Source: Rhizodiscina lignyota (lineage: Eukaryota > Ascomycota > Dothideomycetes > Aulographales > Rhizodiscinaceae). From it: a stretch of 64,000 bases of DNA. The notes beneath the pieces were generated by a model. That model searched no databases. It had not been told where the DNA came from and worked only from the letters and a program-made list of their open reading frames with translations. A program made the position numbers and the translations under genes. This document shows, piece after piece, positions 11,429 through 22,749 of the stretch. Each line of letters begins with the position of its first letter. Position 1 is the stretch's first letter. The stretch spans positions 372,001 to 436,000 of the forward strand of contig ML978132.1 in assembly GCA_010015805.1 (NCBI GenBank). The letters run 5' to 3'.

Positions 11429-13322
11429 GTTTTGAAACGATGGCGTCACGTTCAGCTGTTCCCCCACTTGCATGGTGCTTTGGCAGGCGGCGGAGCTGAG
11501 CGGATCTGAAACTCATCTTGCATTTCATGGCGTTCTGTTGATCAATGCATGGCATGGCATTTCCAAATTCGGCGCGCCGTCATGGGACGCGGAGCAATGA
11601 CTGGTCAGGACACTTATCGCAATCTAGAAATGGAATCGGCTCGGTTAGAAATAAACGATTCAGAAGCGATCTGCCTGCTGGCCGAATGTGTCGTGTGTTC
11701 CTTGCGTGCGTCCGAAGTAGAGAGCCGCTGCTGGATCGGGCCAGTCTCCGGCAGCAGTGTTCCGCCCAATATGAACAAGTTCCCACGAGCATCCGCTTTG
11801 CTCTGATTACTACGAACGAGCCGCCAGATTACGGATACCTAGGATCGCGAACACCGCCTCGCGAATGAGCAATGCATTGGCACGCTGCATAGTGAATGAT
11901 TCCAACGCGCAGCAGATGACACTCTGACCGCGCAGCTTATGATGTCGCCCGCCACCGCTCTCTATGTATGGAGCACAAGTGTGGCTCGCACGAATGGGCA
12001 GCGCGGACGACGGTGAGCGAACGACCGCTCCCCTGTGAGGCGTCGCTATAACGGGCTACGATTCGTGGCGAGGTGCATAAGGCTGAATTGCCAGGGATCC
12101 GCCCATCCCAGTCGGAGTTCACCTCCAGCTCTCACGACTTCACCTCCTCACCTCCGTCACCCTCAATTGACCGCTCTCCGTCCGTACACGAATGCGAAGA
12201 GACCGCTTCGAAGAAAGTCTGCGATGGCTAGAGAGCAGCGGATCCTCGTCCCCCCCGCGTGGGTTTCTCCACATGCCACGGCATCTCGCGCTTCCTACAG
12301 GCTGGCGTGTGTTCGTCGTCAGACTGCCCTCATACTGCGACCTCGATTGTGCGGTCTATGTGCGCTCTCACGCGTTACTTTTGGAACGGCCGCGGTGCCG
12401 TGAGGCCTCCTCCATCCGCTCTTTATTCGTCTGACCCTTGCCCGCCTGCTCGTTCTCTTGTGGCCCCGGACAATGTCGGCTACCTGCACGTCATCGCGAC
12501 ACGACAAAGTCCACGACCTGAGGCTGGTGCCGTCGCCCGTGCGGCCAGAGTTTCCCCTTTACGGCCGACTTGCGGCTTCCGTGTAAGCTCTCGGGTGGCT
12601 TGAACGCTTGAGAAATCAAATTCACGCCCTATGATATCGCTCCCTTCGTTTGGCTTCTATGCTTAGGCATCTCATTTCTACCTCCGACCCCATCTATCCC
12701 CACACTTGTCAATTACCTTTCTGAGCCCCATTTCTTCCGCTGCCACACACGCCTTTTCCTCCTCTAGGTCGCATTTACTATCCGGGTCTCGATCTGGACC
12801 AATCTCTCTCTCCAATCACGCGCGCCCCTGTGCCTCCGTTCGTGCAGCCCGCACCATCCGTGACAGCACCTATTGTCTCCACTTCCGTTGACCTTTCCTG
12901 TGGCTCAGTCTATCCTCAGATTCTGTAATATCGCTGCTGCTAAGAAGCTTGTCATGCTGCCTAACGTCGTCCTATTCTCTCCGTACACGTCGCTCACTTC
13001 TCTTCCACGCCATTTAAGTCGCTTCCGCCCCTTCTCATAGGGCTGAACTATCACCATCCACCACAATTCTTACCACCTGCTTGACTGCACTTTAATCGCT
13101 TCTGCTTCTCTTTGATACCCTTTGCGCGTTCATCGTTACATTGCTAGCGTCATCGTCCATCTGTTCAATTATCTGCGTTTGACGTTGTATGGGAAGAGGT
13201 GGTTACAATTAAAGTCGACCTGACAATCACCTGTTCGCTGTCCCTGTCTCTCGGCCGCCGCCTTGTGCTTACATTACCCTAATCCGCCTACAAGCCACAC
13301 AACGCCGATCGCCAACCTCAAC
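11429..13322. other. long pyrimidine-rich leader/intergenic stretch
   Basis: About 1.9 kb. The first part should hold the UFD1 3' UTR. From about 12.6 kb to 13.3 kb the plus strand is strongly C/T-rich, as in long fungal 5' leaders, and it leads directly into the tiny ORF at 13323. Open frames of 60-120 codons in 11.5-12.6 kb show no domain and are not called. Confidence 0.45.
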
Positions 13323-13469
13323 ATGTGCTTGCGAATCATCGAACAGTACGCCGTGTGCGGCTGCATCTACCACGTCCACGCCGTTGATGCGTGCGCAGCG
13401 TACGGCCAGCATCCGGTCGTCGATCGCGTCGTGCATGTCGGCTATGCATGCGCAAAGCACATGAAATGA
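13323..13469 (+). CDS. 48-residue Cys/His-rich conserved fungal peptide
   Basis: The ATG at 13323 opens a 48-aa frame starting MCLRIIEQYAVCGCIYHVHA. Its pattern is C-x-C at 12/14, H17, H19, D22, C24, and a GYAC-AKH end with C43 and H46. From memory, short ascomycete hypothetical proteins share this arrangement (CxC, a His/Asp/Cys block, then VGYxCxxH), so I think this is a real conserved gene and not a chance frame. The Cys/His spacing could bind a metal such as zinc, but that is inference. The long C/T-rich upstream region would be its leader. No neighbour suggests a role. Confidence 0.6.
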   Translation: MCLRIIEQYAVCGCIYHVHAVDACAAYGQHPVVDRVVHVGYACAKHMK

Positions 13470-14627
13470 TCGGCCCGCCGGCACGGGCGATCACTGTGGC
13501 TGAAATCTGGGGAAGACGAGACAGTAACTCTGGTCATGTCTCAGACCGCAGAGACCGCTTGCGGAATACTAATCTCCGCCGCTGGCCGGCTCATCCACTC
13601 CTTACGTCTCACGCTCGATGCGGTTTGACCGGGAGTACCGACTCACCGGATCTCATCGATCGCCTAAACCGGGTCGAGCATCATCTTTACCGCGACGGTC
13701 AACTCGTTCCTGGATGAGCGTCCGCAAGCCGGGCTTGGGGGCGCGCAACTCATGCGAACATGTGTAACAAGACTACTTACCAGTCTTCCGGGGCTTGACG
13801 AATGGGAAAGGAGTATCGAGCGTGTTGGGTACGGACTGGGATAGAAGGCCTCGGGAATGGGAGCAGGAACTGGAGTTCTGGGCTTTCATTTGTCGGCACT
13901 GGATGCCAGGCACTGCACGCAGAGCTTTTGGGATTGTACGATCATTTTCTTTTCGGGCTTCTGTATTGCATACATTCATTTCCGTCCGTCTTAGCATTCG
14001 TATTTCATTTAATTCTCTTCTCTGCACTTGCAACCATTTTGATATTTCATTCGCCTTACTGGTACCACCCCTCGGTCACGTGTGAAATGCTCGAGACGGT
14101 TCTGGTCCCCGCATATTTTCAACCACTTCGACAATGGTAATGAGCTATGGCAGTAAAAGAGCATGAATCCTCAGAGTACTTTAACTTCTTTCTTACTTCT
14201 TTCAAATTTTCACGACAGCAATCCCTACCGACTATTGTGGTCTCACACTACGACACCATTATCAAACCCATCAAACAGCAATTAGTACTGGCGCTCAGCA
14301 CCGCCAAGCTTCTCAAATCACGGTTAAGCAATGGAATATCACAGCAATCAACATGTATACCGTTTCAAGTATAGTAAAGTTTAAGCGACCCTTAGAGCCC
14401 AGCGACAAGACTGCGGCAGCACATTCCGAGCCTTAAACATCTGGCACAGTCTCCATGGCATCATATATGCCTCCATCGCAGAAACGGATTCGGAGACCAT
14501 GGACTTGATACAAAATCTCGCATGTCCTGATTGGAACTACCAGGACAGCATTTCCTTCCGCCTACATCACCTCCGGTGAAGACGACACAGCACGAACCCA
14601 TTCTGCGGTCTTGCATTTCAGCTCTGC
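13470..14627. other. intergenic, no gene recognised
   Basis: About 1.16 kb between the small Cys/His-rich ORF and the 3' end of the secreted propeller gene. Short open frames only. The two genes converge here, so 3' UTRs are expected. Confidence 0.5.
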
Positions 14628-15869
14628 TCAATGCTCCAGACGTCTCCTCTGTTCGTCGGTCCTACCTTTGGCAGGGGTGATCCAGCTCTGCAGCTCCGCA
14701 TCACTCGCCTCCTTGACCGATGGATTGGCGGGCACGTTCACGTCAAGATCGACAAAGTACGGCCGGCGGTGGTTGGCAGCAAATTTCTTCGTACTGCTGC
14801 CCGTGTCGCCGGGATGGTACCCAGCAAACGTCGCCACCCAACCGTCGTTAGGACCGATCTGAGCGACAGTAGGCACGCCAGGCGCCAGAACTTGATCGCC
14901 CACGTAGTGCCAGCCGTCCTGCTTCTCGTCGGCCTGTAGGAGGTAGTAGACCTCCTGCGGCCCCTGGGACTTCCAGAGATGGTGCGGGTTATCCTTCATC
15001 ACCTTGCGGTAATGTTGGCCGTCAGCAGGTAGGAACGTGTCCGAGTAGGCGATGCCCAACTTGTACGACGAGTGGTCGTACGCGCCGACCGAGTAGGCCA
15101 TGAGGAATTTGTTCTTGATGGCGCGGATGTTGCCCGTCTCGATGAGCTTGAAGTGGTCGCTGTCAATGTAGTTCTCCGAGTTTAGACCCTCGCCGGGGAG
15201 CAGTAGGAAATGGGGCTTGCTGCCTGGCGTCTTGGTCGTAGGATTGTCCATTGGCCACGCGACCACGCCATCGCGTTTCGGGTGCTTGGAGTGTTGCTTC
15301 TGGTACACGAGGTAGAGTTGTCCGGCCGGCGTCCGGAAGTACTTGCCGTCGTAGTTGGCATCGACGTCTTCCGAGAAGGATCCAACCAGGACCTTGTCTC
15401 CGACCCAGGACGTGGGAGGCAAGTCGACGGCGGATGCGTTCTCAGGGTGTGCGTGTACAATGACGCTCCAGCCCGAGATGTGCTTACATGTAGTAGTGTT
15501 CTGCACATGCAGCGTTACCACCGCATCCCACGATCGTTTCCCATCTGATACGGTCTGAAACGGGTGAATCCCAGCGGTACCACAGATGGTTGCGCCAGAA
15601 TGGTTCACCGCTTGCTTTATGGCCTGATCGTTATGATATTTGATAGGGAAAGAAGAGGCGCATCCCGGCTGCAGGGAGGTACCGCACTCCAGGTACTGGT
15701 GTGTGGTGCCTGAGATGTAGATGCCCTGATTGTTCTGATAAGGGACGTGGTACGGATCCGAGAAATACTTCGCCTTGTTGGAGTTCGTTATGGGGTGGAT
15801 GGGTATATTGGCCTGGGCATGCGCCCAAAGGGCAAAAATTGTAAGAGTAGTGAGCAAAGTAAATATCAT
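14628..15869 (-). CDS. secreted beta-propeller protein, GH43-like
   Basis: Single exon, 413 aa from the ATG at 15869; the longer frame begins only with TTG. Residues 1-20 form a signal peptide (MIFTLLTTLTIFALWAHAQA), so the product is secreted. The remainder has repeated blocks reminiscent of five-bladed propellers of the GH43/GH32-like superfamily: a YFSDPYHV segment near the N-terminus, GIYISGT, GQLYLVYQKQHSKH, and PHFLLLPGEGLNSENYIDSD. Several N-glycosylation sequons (NHS, NTT, NAS) are present. The probable role is binding or cleaving plant or fungal polysaccharide; I cannot confirm the three catalytic acids. No clustered polysaccharide genes flank it. Confidence 0.65.
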   Translation of the reverse strand: MIFTLLTTLTIFALWAHAQANIPIHPITNSNKAKYFSDPYHVPYQNNQGIYISGTTHQYLECGTSLQPGCASSFPIKYHNDQAIKQAVNHSGATICGTAGIHPFQTVSDGKRSWDAVVTLHVQNTTTCKHISGWSVIVHAHPENASAVDLPPTSWVGDKVLVGSFSEDVDANYDGKYFRTPAGQLYLVYQKQHSKHPKRDGVVAWPMDNPTTKTPGSKPHFLLLPGEGLNSENYIDSDHFKLIETGNIRAIKNKFLMAYSVGAYDHSSYKLGIAYSDTFLPADGQHYRKVMKDNPHHLWKSQGPQEVYYLLQADEKQDGWHYVGDQVLAPGVPTVAQIGPNDGWVATFAGYHPGDTGSSTKKFAANHRRPYFVDLDVNVPANPSVKEASDAELQSWITPAKGRTDEQRRRLEH

Positions 15870-16832
15870 TTTGGAGTAGAATATGAGGTTTGGGAGAAAG
15901 GGAGTCCCCAAGACGCAGGACTTTTATAACTACTCGTTGGCACATCGAGGCCCCTCATCGCAACTGGAGCAGCGTGAAGGCCTCAAGAGCTGAGGATATG
16001 TATAGCTCGGCCAATCCTGCGAAGAACTGAGAACACAGGCAGCCGAGATTTGCAGCATGGCTTGAAGATCAAAATGAAGCGGTTGGACGTATGTAGCACA
16101 TCGAAATCTTGGCCTCGTAAGGCATAAGCATCGGTCGGATAGAGGCCGGGTTTCTGACGGATCCGAACAAAGTTGCAATGACCGTGATTATCGCGCTCTT
16201 TCGCTGAAGCTGGTTAGGGGCCCTGGCTTAGCGCACATACATACAAACCTCTATATATATAGTTGTGAAGTGAGTGCACAGTTTACATCAGAACCCCAGC
16301 GATGGCTTTTAACCCCTACTAGCTTCAGCTAAAGAGAGAGATGATCACGGGTATGCTTAGCTATATTTCCCTGCATTGCACTTGATATTACAGGCTACAT
16401 CTGGTTTTTGCACTTCATCCATTGTCAGACCGCTACATTTCAGCGTAGAAGATCTTTCGCTTCCATGGAGCCTTTTTCCCGGGTCTGTCTTTGAGAAAGC
16501 GTCGTTCTATACTTGTCTGAGGCTGTATTAATGAACCAAGTTGGGACATGGGTGTGGTTATTTTGTCCGCAACAATAGCGAGACAAATTGGGGACATGCA
16601 AACTTCCATATCTGATGGGTGTCAACACAACCCAAGAGTCACAATGCAGCCACATGATGTCTGCGCAAACACCATTCCAGCACCACGAGTGTCAATGCAT
16701 CTCGTACACCAGTTCCGCAAACAAAATGCGGCAGATATTTAAGCTCCAGAGATTGCTGAAGCCCATCCCTCACCAGCTGAACTCTCGATCCATCAACAAT
16801 ACTAACGCAACGCCTGGGAAGATATCAAGACC
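15870..16832. other. promoter region, no gene recognised
   Basis: About 960 bases between the divergent propeller gene and the hypothetical gene at 16833. A TATA-like run CTATATATATAG lies near 16249-16262. Short open frames only. Confidence 0.45.
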
Positions 16833-17357
16833 ATGTCGAACGCCAAGCGAAAGAGTAATTCACAAACAAAGAAGCCCTCGAATTACCAACGGCAGCCAGG
16901 AGACGTAAGATCCCAAGCGGGGAATGCAAACTCTCAGTCGTCGGCGCAACCGAAAAGCCGGAGCCAGGAGAGGAATTCGTCGAACGAGACTCAATCCGTT
17001 GGCAGTTCTCAGAGGGACCTGAGACAAGAACTCCAAGTCGACGCTGACTCCAACTCTATCACAGTGCCGCCGAGCGCGTTCAGCTACGGCCACGGCCCCA
17101 CCGACGCCGATCACAGCCAACCGTCGGCACTGGAAGGACCCTCTCAGAAAGAGTACAAGCAGCGGCAAAGCCAGATATACCTATTCAACAGAGTACGAGA
17201 ACAGATGCCACTCGGGGAACCCGAAGTGAATGTGAGAACGCTAAGTCGAATAATCGGGATCGAGTGGAGGGATCCTGCCGTGAGTAATGCGGAGATGAGG
17301 ATAAATCTGGGAGAACTAAAAAACAGGACTGAGGACTGGCTGGCTAAAGACGGCTAG
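16833..17357 (+). CDS. hypothetical protein, possibly eroded at its 3' end
   Basis: ATG at 16833, 174 aa. The N-terminal half is polar and disordered (Ser/Gln/Asn/Lys-rich). From about residue 115 the sequence becomes helix-like (YLFNRVREQMPL, RTLSRIIGIEWRDP, MRINLGELKNRTEDWL). Coding-looking sequence continues past the stop: NPYEMSEHGELVTQIEECISA follows directly in the same frame, and a further stretch in another frame runs to a TAA at 17534-17536 (LDEEYMSALEAEWNMVDK). So the true gene is longer, either with an intron I could not place confidently or with disabling changes. A GTGAGT at 17280 could be a donor. No known family was recognised. Confidence 0.5.
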   Translation: MSNAKRKSNSQTKKPSNYQRQPGDVRSQAGNANSQSSAQPKSRSQERNSSNETQSVGSSQRDLRQELQVDADSNSITVPPSAFSYGHGPTDADHSQPSALEGPSQKEYKQRQSQIYLFNRVREQMPLGEPEVNVRTLSRIIGIEWRDPAVSNAEMRINLGELKNRTEDWLAKDG

Positions 17358-17721
17358 AATCCGTATGAGATGAGTGAACATGGCGAACTAGTGACGCAGA
17401 TCGAGGAATGTATCTCCGCTTAGACGAGGAGTATATGTCCGCCTTAGAGGCGGAATGGAATATGGTGGATAAAGTAGGGGCAAACGAATCGGGAAAAGAT
17501 GGTGAAACTACAAAATCACTAAAGTCTACAAGGTAACCGCCCAAAACCTCTATGTAATGAAAGCCTTAGCATCCAAAAACAAAGCTCTTAACCCCAGACT
17601 CTATTATCACCGCCTGAAACACCGCCCATGCATTTCCCATTGCCATTGCCAATACAAAACAAAGAGAAAAAGGACCAGCAAAAAGAATTACATGCAAGGT
17701 ATAGAACTCAACTCCGCCAAA

Positions 17722-19734
17722 TCAGATCAGCTTCTTCCTCCTCGCGATGCACATGCAGCAAATGACAAAGAAAGCAATCATGCCCAAGATGCCAAACCAC
17801 CAGCCCAAGCCATCGACACCACCGCCCGGCACGTTGACGTTCATGCCAAACAGACCAGTCACCAGGTTCAGCGGCACCAGGATTGTGGCGACCAAGGTGA
17901 CCTTGCCAAGCGTGTCCTGCACCTTGTTGCCCTGGCTGATGCTATCGACCTGGATCTGCGCGAGGTAATTGCTGTGGCTGCGGCTCAGCATCTTCTCGAA
18001 GTGAGACAAATTGCCGATCATGGTCACCACGTGGTCCTGAATGTCGCTAAGGTACATGCCGACGTCGCCGTGAGGCGCGATGGAGTAGTTCTCGTTGCAG
18101 CGCTTCGCGAAGCCCTTGATGACATCCGCCTTGCCACCGAGGAGGCGTAGGAGCGACATCACACGCTTGCGCGATTCACCAATGGCACGCAGGATGGCGC
18201 GGGAATCAGCCGCGCGGGCGGTGAAAACGTCGTCTTCGATGCTCTCGGTTTGCAGTTCGATATCGTGGATGACGGGTGCGAAGGAGTCGACAATGTCGTC
18301 ACTGAGTGAGAAGTGAGTAACTGATCGTATATTGAAGATAGGATGAAGAGGCACTTACATCAACGCGTAGCAAATCCAGTCGGAGCTTAGCTGCATGTAG
18401 TCCCTAAGACGACCGATTCTCTTGCGCACGTTCATGGCGTGAGGATTCGCGTTGTACGTGAAGGTGAGGAGGCCTTCTCGGAATACGACCACGTAGACGT
18501 TGACCGGCTCGAGGTAGTTCTCATCATGCTTGTCCGTCTGGTAGAAGCTGCGGAAACAGACGAAGTAGTAAGTCCTGAACAACTCAACCTTCTCGCGAGT
18601 CTCTTGGGTGGTGATATCCTCGCGCGTCAAAGGGTGAATGCCGAATGCCTTGCACATGACTGTCACTTCTTCTTCAGAGGGATTGAGCATGTCAAGCCAC
18701 CATACGCCACCCTCCACAGAGCGTTGGAAGAGGTCTCGTGAAGTTTCACCATCAGCGAGGAGGCCATGGAATGTTGGTGAGTAGACGGTGTCATCCATGT
18801 CCGAGGAAAAGAAAGCCCAGAACGGCTTAGCCAGTGGCGGTTCGTTGGGGGCACTGATTGTGTTTGTCTCTTCCTGAGCCTGCGGAGTCTCTTCTGACTG
18901 TTCTTCCTCCTGCTTCTCCTCGTCGAGGTCAACTTCGATTGGTCGAGCGTCTGGTGAAGGAGCGGTGGTGAGGATCTTTGGTGCGCCATTCATCACCGGG
19001 CTCCTCAGGAGCCTAGATGCTTCGGCCTCAGCACGCTGCTCAGCAACGAACTCATCAAGTTCTTCGAAATCAATGGGACCAGCCTTGCCCTGTTCTTCCT
19101 CTTGCGGATAACATACATCTTCCTCGGCCGAGCTGTGGCGCGAAGACGCAACAGAACGGGTGACGCTTCGGTTGTCACTGAACGTCGGACGACGTCGGTG
19201 TGTACCTCCAGACTGTGTCCGGTACAAAGGAAGGTCAGTATCGGAGGGCACCTGACTCCGAAGTGTGCCTGACCGATCTCTCCGGCGAGATTCGGCAAAT
19301 GCCTCGACAGAGTTTGGCGGGGAAATTGAACGAGAAGACATCGAAGAAGTCCTCGACTTGGATGGTCCACTGGCCACATGCTCTGGGGCGCGTCGAAATG
19401 TGCTGCGCCGACCCACAACCGAGCCACGGCGGCCCTCTGAAGTGCTCTTCTGAGACATGACGCTCTTTCCATCATCTGCAATTGCATGTTCTGGAAAGTC
19501 GCGAACGGTAATGCCGTTCCACTGGATTGCCTGGGTCTCGCTAGCACTATACAAAAGGTCTGGTCGCTCAGCGTTGCTGCCGATTGTGCCTCGACGCATG
19601 GGAGAGCGATTGTGCGACTCCATCGTGTTGGTTCGTGGCATTGACGATGGCTGGAATCGATGATCGTCCAAATCGACAATTGCAGTTGGGCTCAGGCCTT
19701 CTTCGAAGAGTTCAGACCGTGGAGAGTCGCCCAT
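17722..19734 (-). CDS. CorA-type magnesium transporter (Alr1/Mnr2-like)
   Basis: Exons 19734-18359 and 18301-17722, 651 aa. The intron 18302-18358 is GTAAGT...CAG; its removal restores the conserved YALIDDIVDSFAPVI. The long N-terminal cytoplasmic region is Ser/Arg-rich with an acidic segment, typical of fungal Alr/Mnr2 proteins. Near the C-terminus are two membrane helices, the first ending in the signature GMN (LVTGLFGMNVNVPG) and the second followed by a basic RRKK tail. Family members form pentameric Mg2+ channels at the plasma membrane (Alr1) or vacuole (Mnr2); the location cannot be told here. The start MGDSPRSELF is chosen because the longer frame begins with TTG. Confidence 0.93.
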
Positions 19735-20807
19735 CTTGATGGTATTTCTTGACCTGTACAAAGGTACCTATGAGACGTAAATGCTATTTGATGCCAGCTT
19801 GATAGCGGTCGTTGAAACCCAAGTGAGCCGCTTACGAGCGCTCACCGCGTAGAGGTGTTCAACTTGTCGGTAGGCTTCGCGTAGGGAACCGCCCTACACT
19901 CAGCCCAGTGTTTATTGTTCACGGAGAGTTATCCTCCGCTTCGCGATCACCCCTCAGAAAGGCTTTGATGGTGTTCAATGTGGCAGAAATTTCGTTTGGT
20001 GTCGTCCGAAGTCCAGTTATGGAGGTCGAGTGCTGTCGCCTCCGTGTACCCTGGCCTTTGGGCCGAGAAGGGGGAGGATGAAGGAGAACTTGAGAAGGAT
20101 GATGCCCGCCAACTTGGTGGTTGTGTCGGTATAGACGCCAAAGCGTCGGGGAAAGCTAGTTTAGGTAGGTGAAAGTGTGGTGAGGGCGCGAATTCGATCG
20201 GCAGACTCCTTTGTCGTCAGTCTGTCAGATTTCGGGTGTTGCGCCTGATGTTTGGCGGGAAACGATGAACTCAATCGGCTCGATCGCAGAGATTTTCAGC
20301 GTGGGAATTTTTTTCAAAGGGAAGACTTCAGAAAGTGTTGACTGGTGTTGTAGAGGACCAAGGCCCGGGTAGACAGTGTTGTGTCTGTGGAAGGAAAGGA
20401 GAGTGGAAGGAAGGCGAAAAGCAAAGGAGGCGAAGAAAGGTTTTGCATCTGGGGGCTTACCGCCCGGCAGTCCAAGCTGGTCTGGCTTGCTGAAAATGCC
20501 GCAAGACAAATACTGACTCAGACAACCAATAGGTGCGCGATTTTAGTGGCGGCTTGAAGGATTTATTATTCAATTGCATACTCTATTTGGATGGAGGAGG
20601 TGATACTGCGATGGCAGCGCTGATTCGGCGATGGATTGTGTGAGATGAGATGCCTTCCAAGTGATGCGCGCAGTGGGTGACGCACGTCGCCGTAAGAATA
20701 GCCCGCCTCGTATTGGTCGGACAGGCGCGCGCCTACTGCCCGCCGAGCGTTCGAGCCACTTGTTCAGCCTCGAAAGCTTAGCGACTGCTTCTAGACACAT
20801 CGTCGAC
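19735..20807. other. divergent promoter region of the CorA gene and SPC1
   Basis: About 1.07 kb between two divergent genes. No open frame with recognisable features and no repeat. Confidence 0.5.
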
Positions 20808-21228
20808 ATGGCAGAGGAACTACTAGAGAAAGCGCGAGACTATTTCGAAGGCCAGATTGTTCGTCTCCACCATAGCGTCTGTCTGATCAAAAGCTAACTA
20901 TACAAACTAGGACTTCGAAGGCCAGCGACTGGCCGAGAATCTGAATGTCGGCATACTAGTTGCAATTGGAGTATGCAATTATATGAGAAGCTCGCAATAG
21001 CCTTGGACAAAGTGTTAACAGCATCTGCAGGCCATCTCTTTCCTGGCCGGCTACATTACACAGGACATTGCCCTCACCCTATGGATCGGTCTCGCAGGCA
21101 CCGCTCTCACCTTCCTCGTCGTCGTTCCGCCATGGCCATTCTTCAATAGAAACGCAGTGCAGTGGTTACCAGCACGGTCTGGTGGAGCAGGGATCACAGT
21201 TGAGGTTGACGGGAAGAAAGTTTCATAA
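20808..21228 (+). CDS. SPC1: Spc1, signal peptidase complex 12-kDa subunit
   Basis: Three exons: 20808-20858, 20911-20970 and 21031-21228, giving 102 aa. The splice joins yield MAEELLEKARDYFEGQ followed by IDFEGQRLAENL, the hallmark of the Spc1/SPCS1 family. Two membrane helices follow (around NVGILVAIGAISFLAGYI and LTLWIGLAGTALTFLVVV), then PPWPFFNRN and a short polar tail. Spc1 is a non-catalytic ER membrane subunit of signal peptidase and helps it discriminate signal peptides from membrane helices. Intron 1 uses the less common donor GTTCGT with a clear GCTAAC branch site; intron 2 uses GTATGC. The gene is too broken up by introns to appear as one long frame. Confidence 0.93.
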
Positions 21229-21644
21229 ATATGACGTGTCATTGCTTGGAGTCAAGGCGTCTGAAGAAATTCTGGGTGACATCATATGGAAGGCACATGG
21301 TTAATAGGAAAAGGATTTCGCATTTGCAAATGCTATGCATTGTACCGATGAGCAATACTATCAGCGAGGCTTCGCTCTGAATGCTTCCACTCCTAATGAC
21401 GCTATCATTCCAGTTCTTTTCCGTCCATAACGCCTCCCGATGCTCTGCCAGGGCTATCAACAAGGCCGAACTCAGTATGTATTAATATTGCAGTAAGGGT
21501 TACCGCGACCACATCTCAGCTCGGTCCCTTTGGCCCCAACCACAGCTCTGGCTCTGGCTGTGGCATTGTAACTGGCTTTCGAGCCCTTTCTATCATTGTC
21601 CAGCGTCAGCCACAAGCCAGATGAAAGACATGCCACAGAAACTC
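21229..21644. other. convergent 3' region of SPC1 and RBX1
   Basis: About 415 bases between two convergent stops. Expected to hold both 3' UTRs; nothing else seen. Confidence 0.5.
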
Positions 21645-22110
<466 letters not shown>

Positions 22111-22749
22111 GGTGTTCGTATGAGATATTCGCTTTGTAATGAAGATGCCGAGGGGCAAGTCTCAGGATGGGGTGTGAGGGGTTAGGTAGTCCTTGGTGGG
22201 GTGTGGTTGCCTTGGGAGCGGTAGGTGGGGAAGGAGTAAGAGAGCGAGAAGGAAGCTTCAAAGCTTAAGCCACAGTTTGGGGATCACAGAGCGACACCTT
22301 TCACTAGTGTTGGTGCTGGGGATGTGATGCGTGACTGATGGCGAGGGCAAATTTAAAGCGTGAGCTCGTGCTGCATCGCCATTTGACGTGAATGGAGATG
22401 CGTAGTCAGCACACATCCCTGCGGAGACCCCGGCTCGGCCCTGCCAAGCCACGGCCGCGCGCCAAGGTACTCAGGCTAAGTCACCGCAGTCGCCCGAGCT
22501 GGCTGTCCCTCCTTCCATCACACCTCACTCATCACTCCGCGAAGACAGATTCCGATCATGCTCACGTCGACATCTGTCTCTCACTCTAATTGCTCTCCCT
22601 CACTCTCTAATATTCACATTCAAACTTTAAAGCAGCGTCGATCCCACTCAATCGCATTGTCCGCAAGCCCGAGTCCGAAACCGCGAAGGCCTCCTCTTCC
22701 ACCGTAGCACTGCGCCTCATCCACCTGGTCGCCATACAGCTCAGCCAAT
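22111..22749. other. divergent promoter region of RBX1 and the PNRC-motif gene
   Basis: About 640 bases. The 180 bases before 22750 are C/T-rich, as in fungal leaders. No gene seen. Confidence 0.5.
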
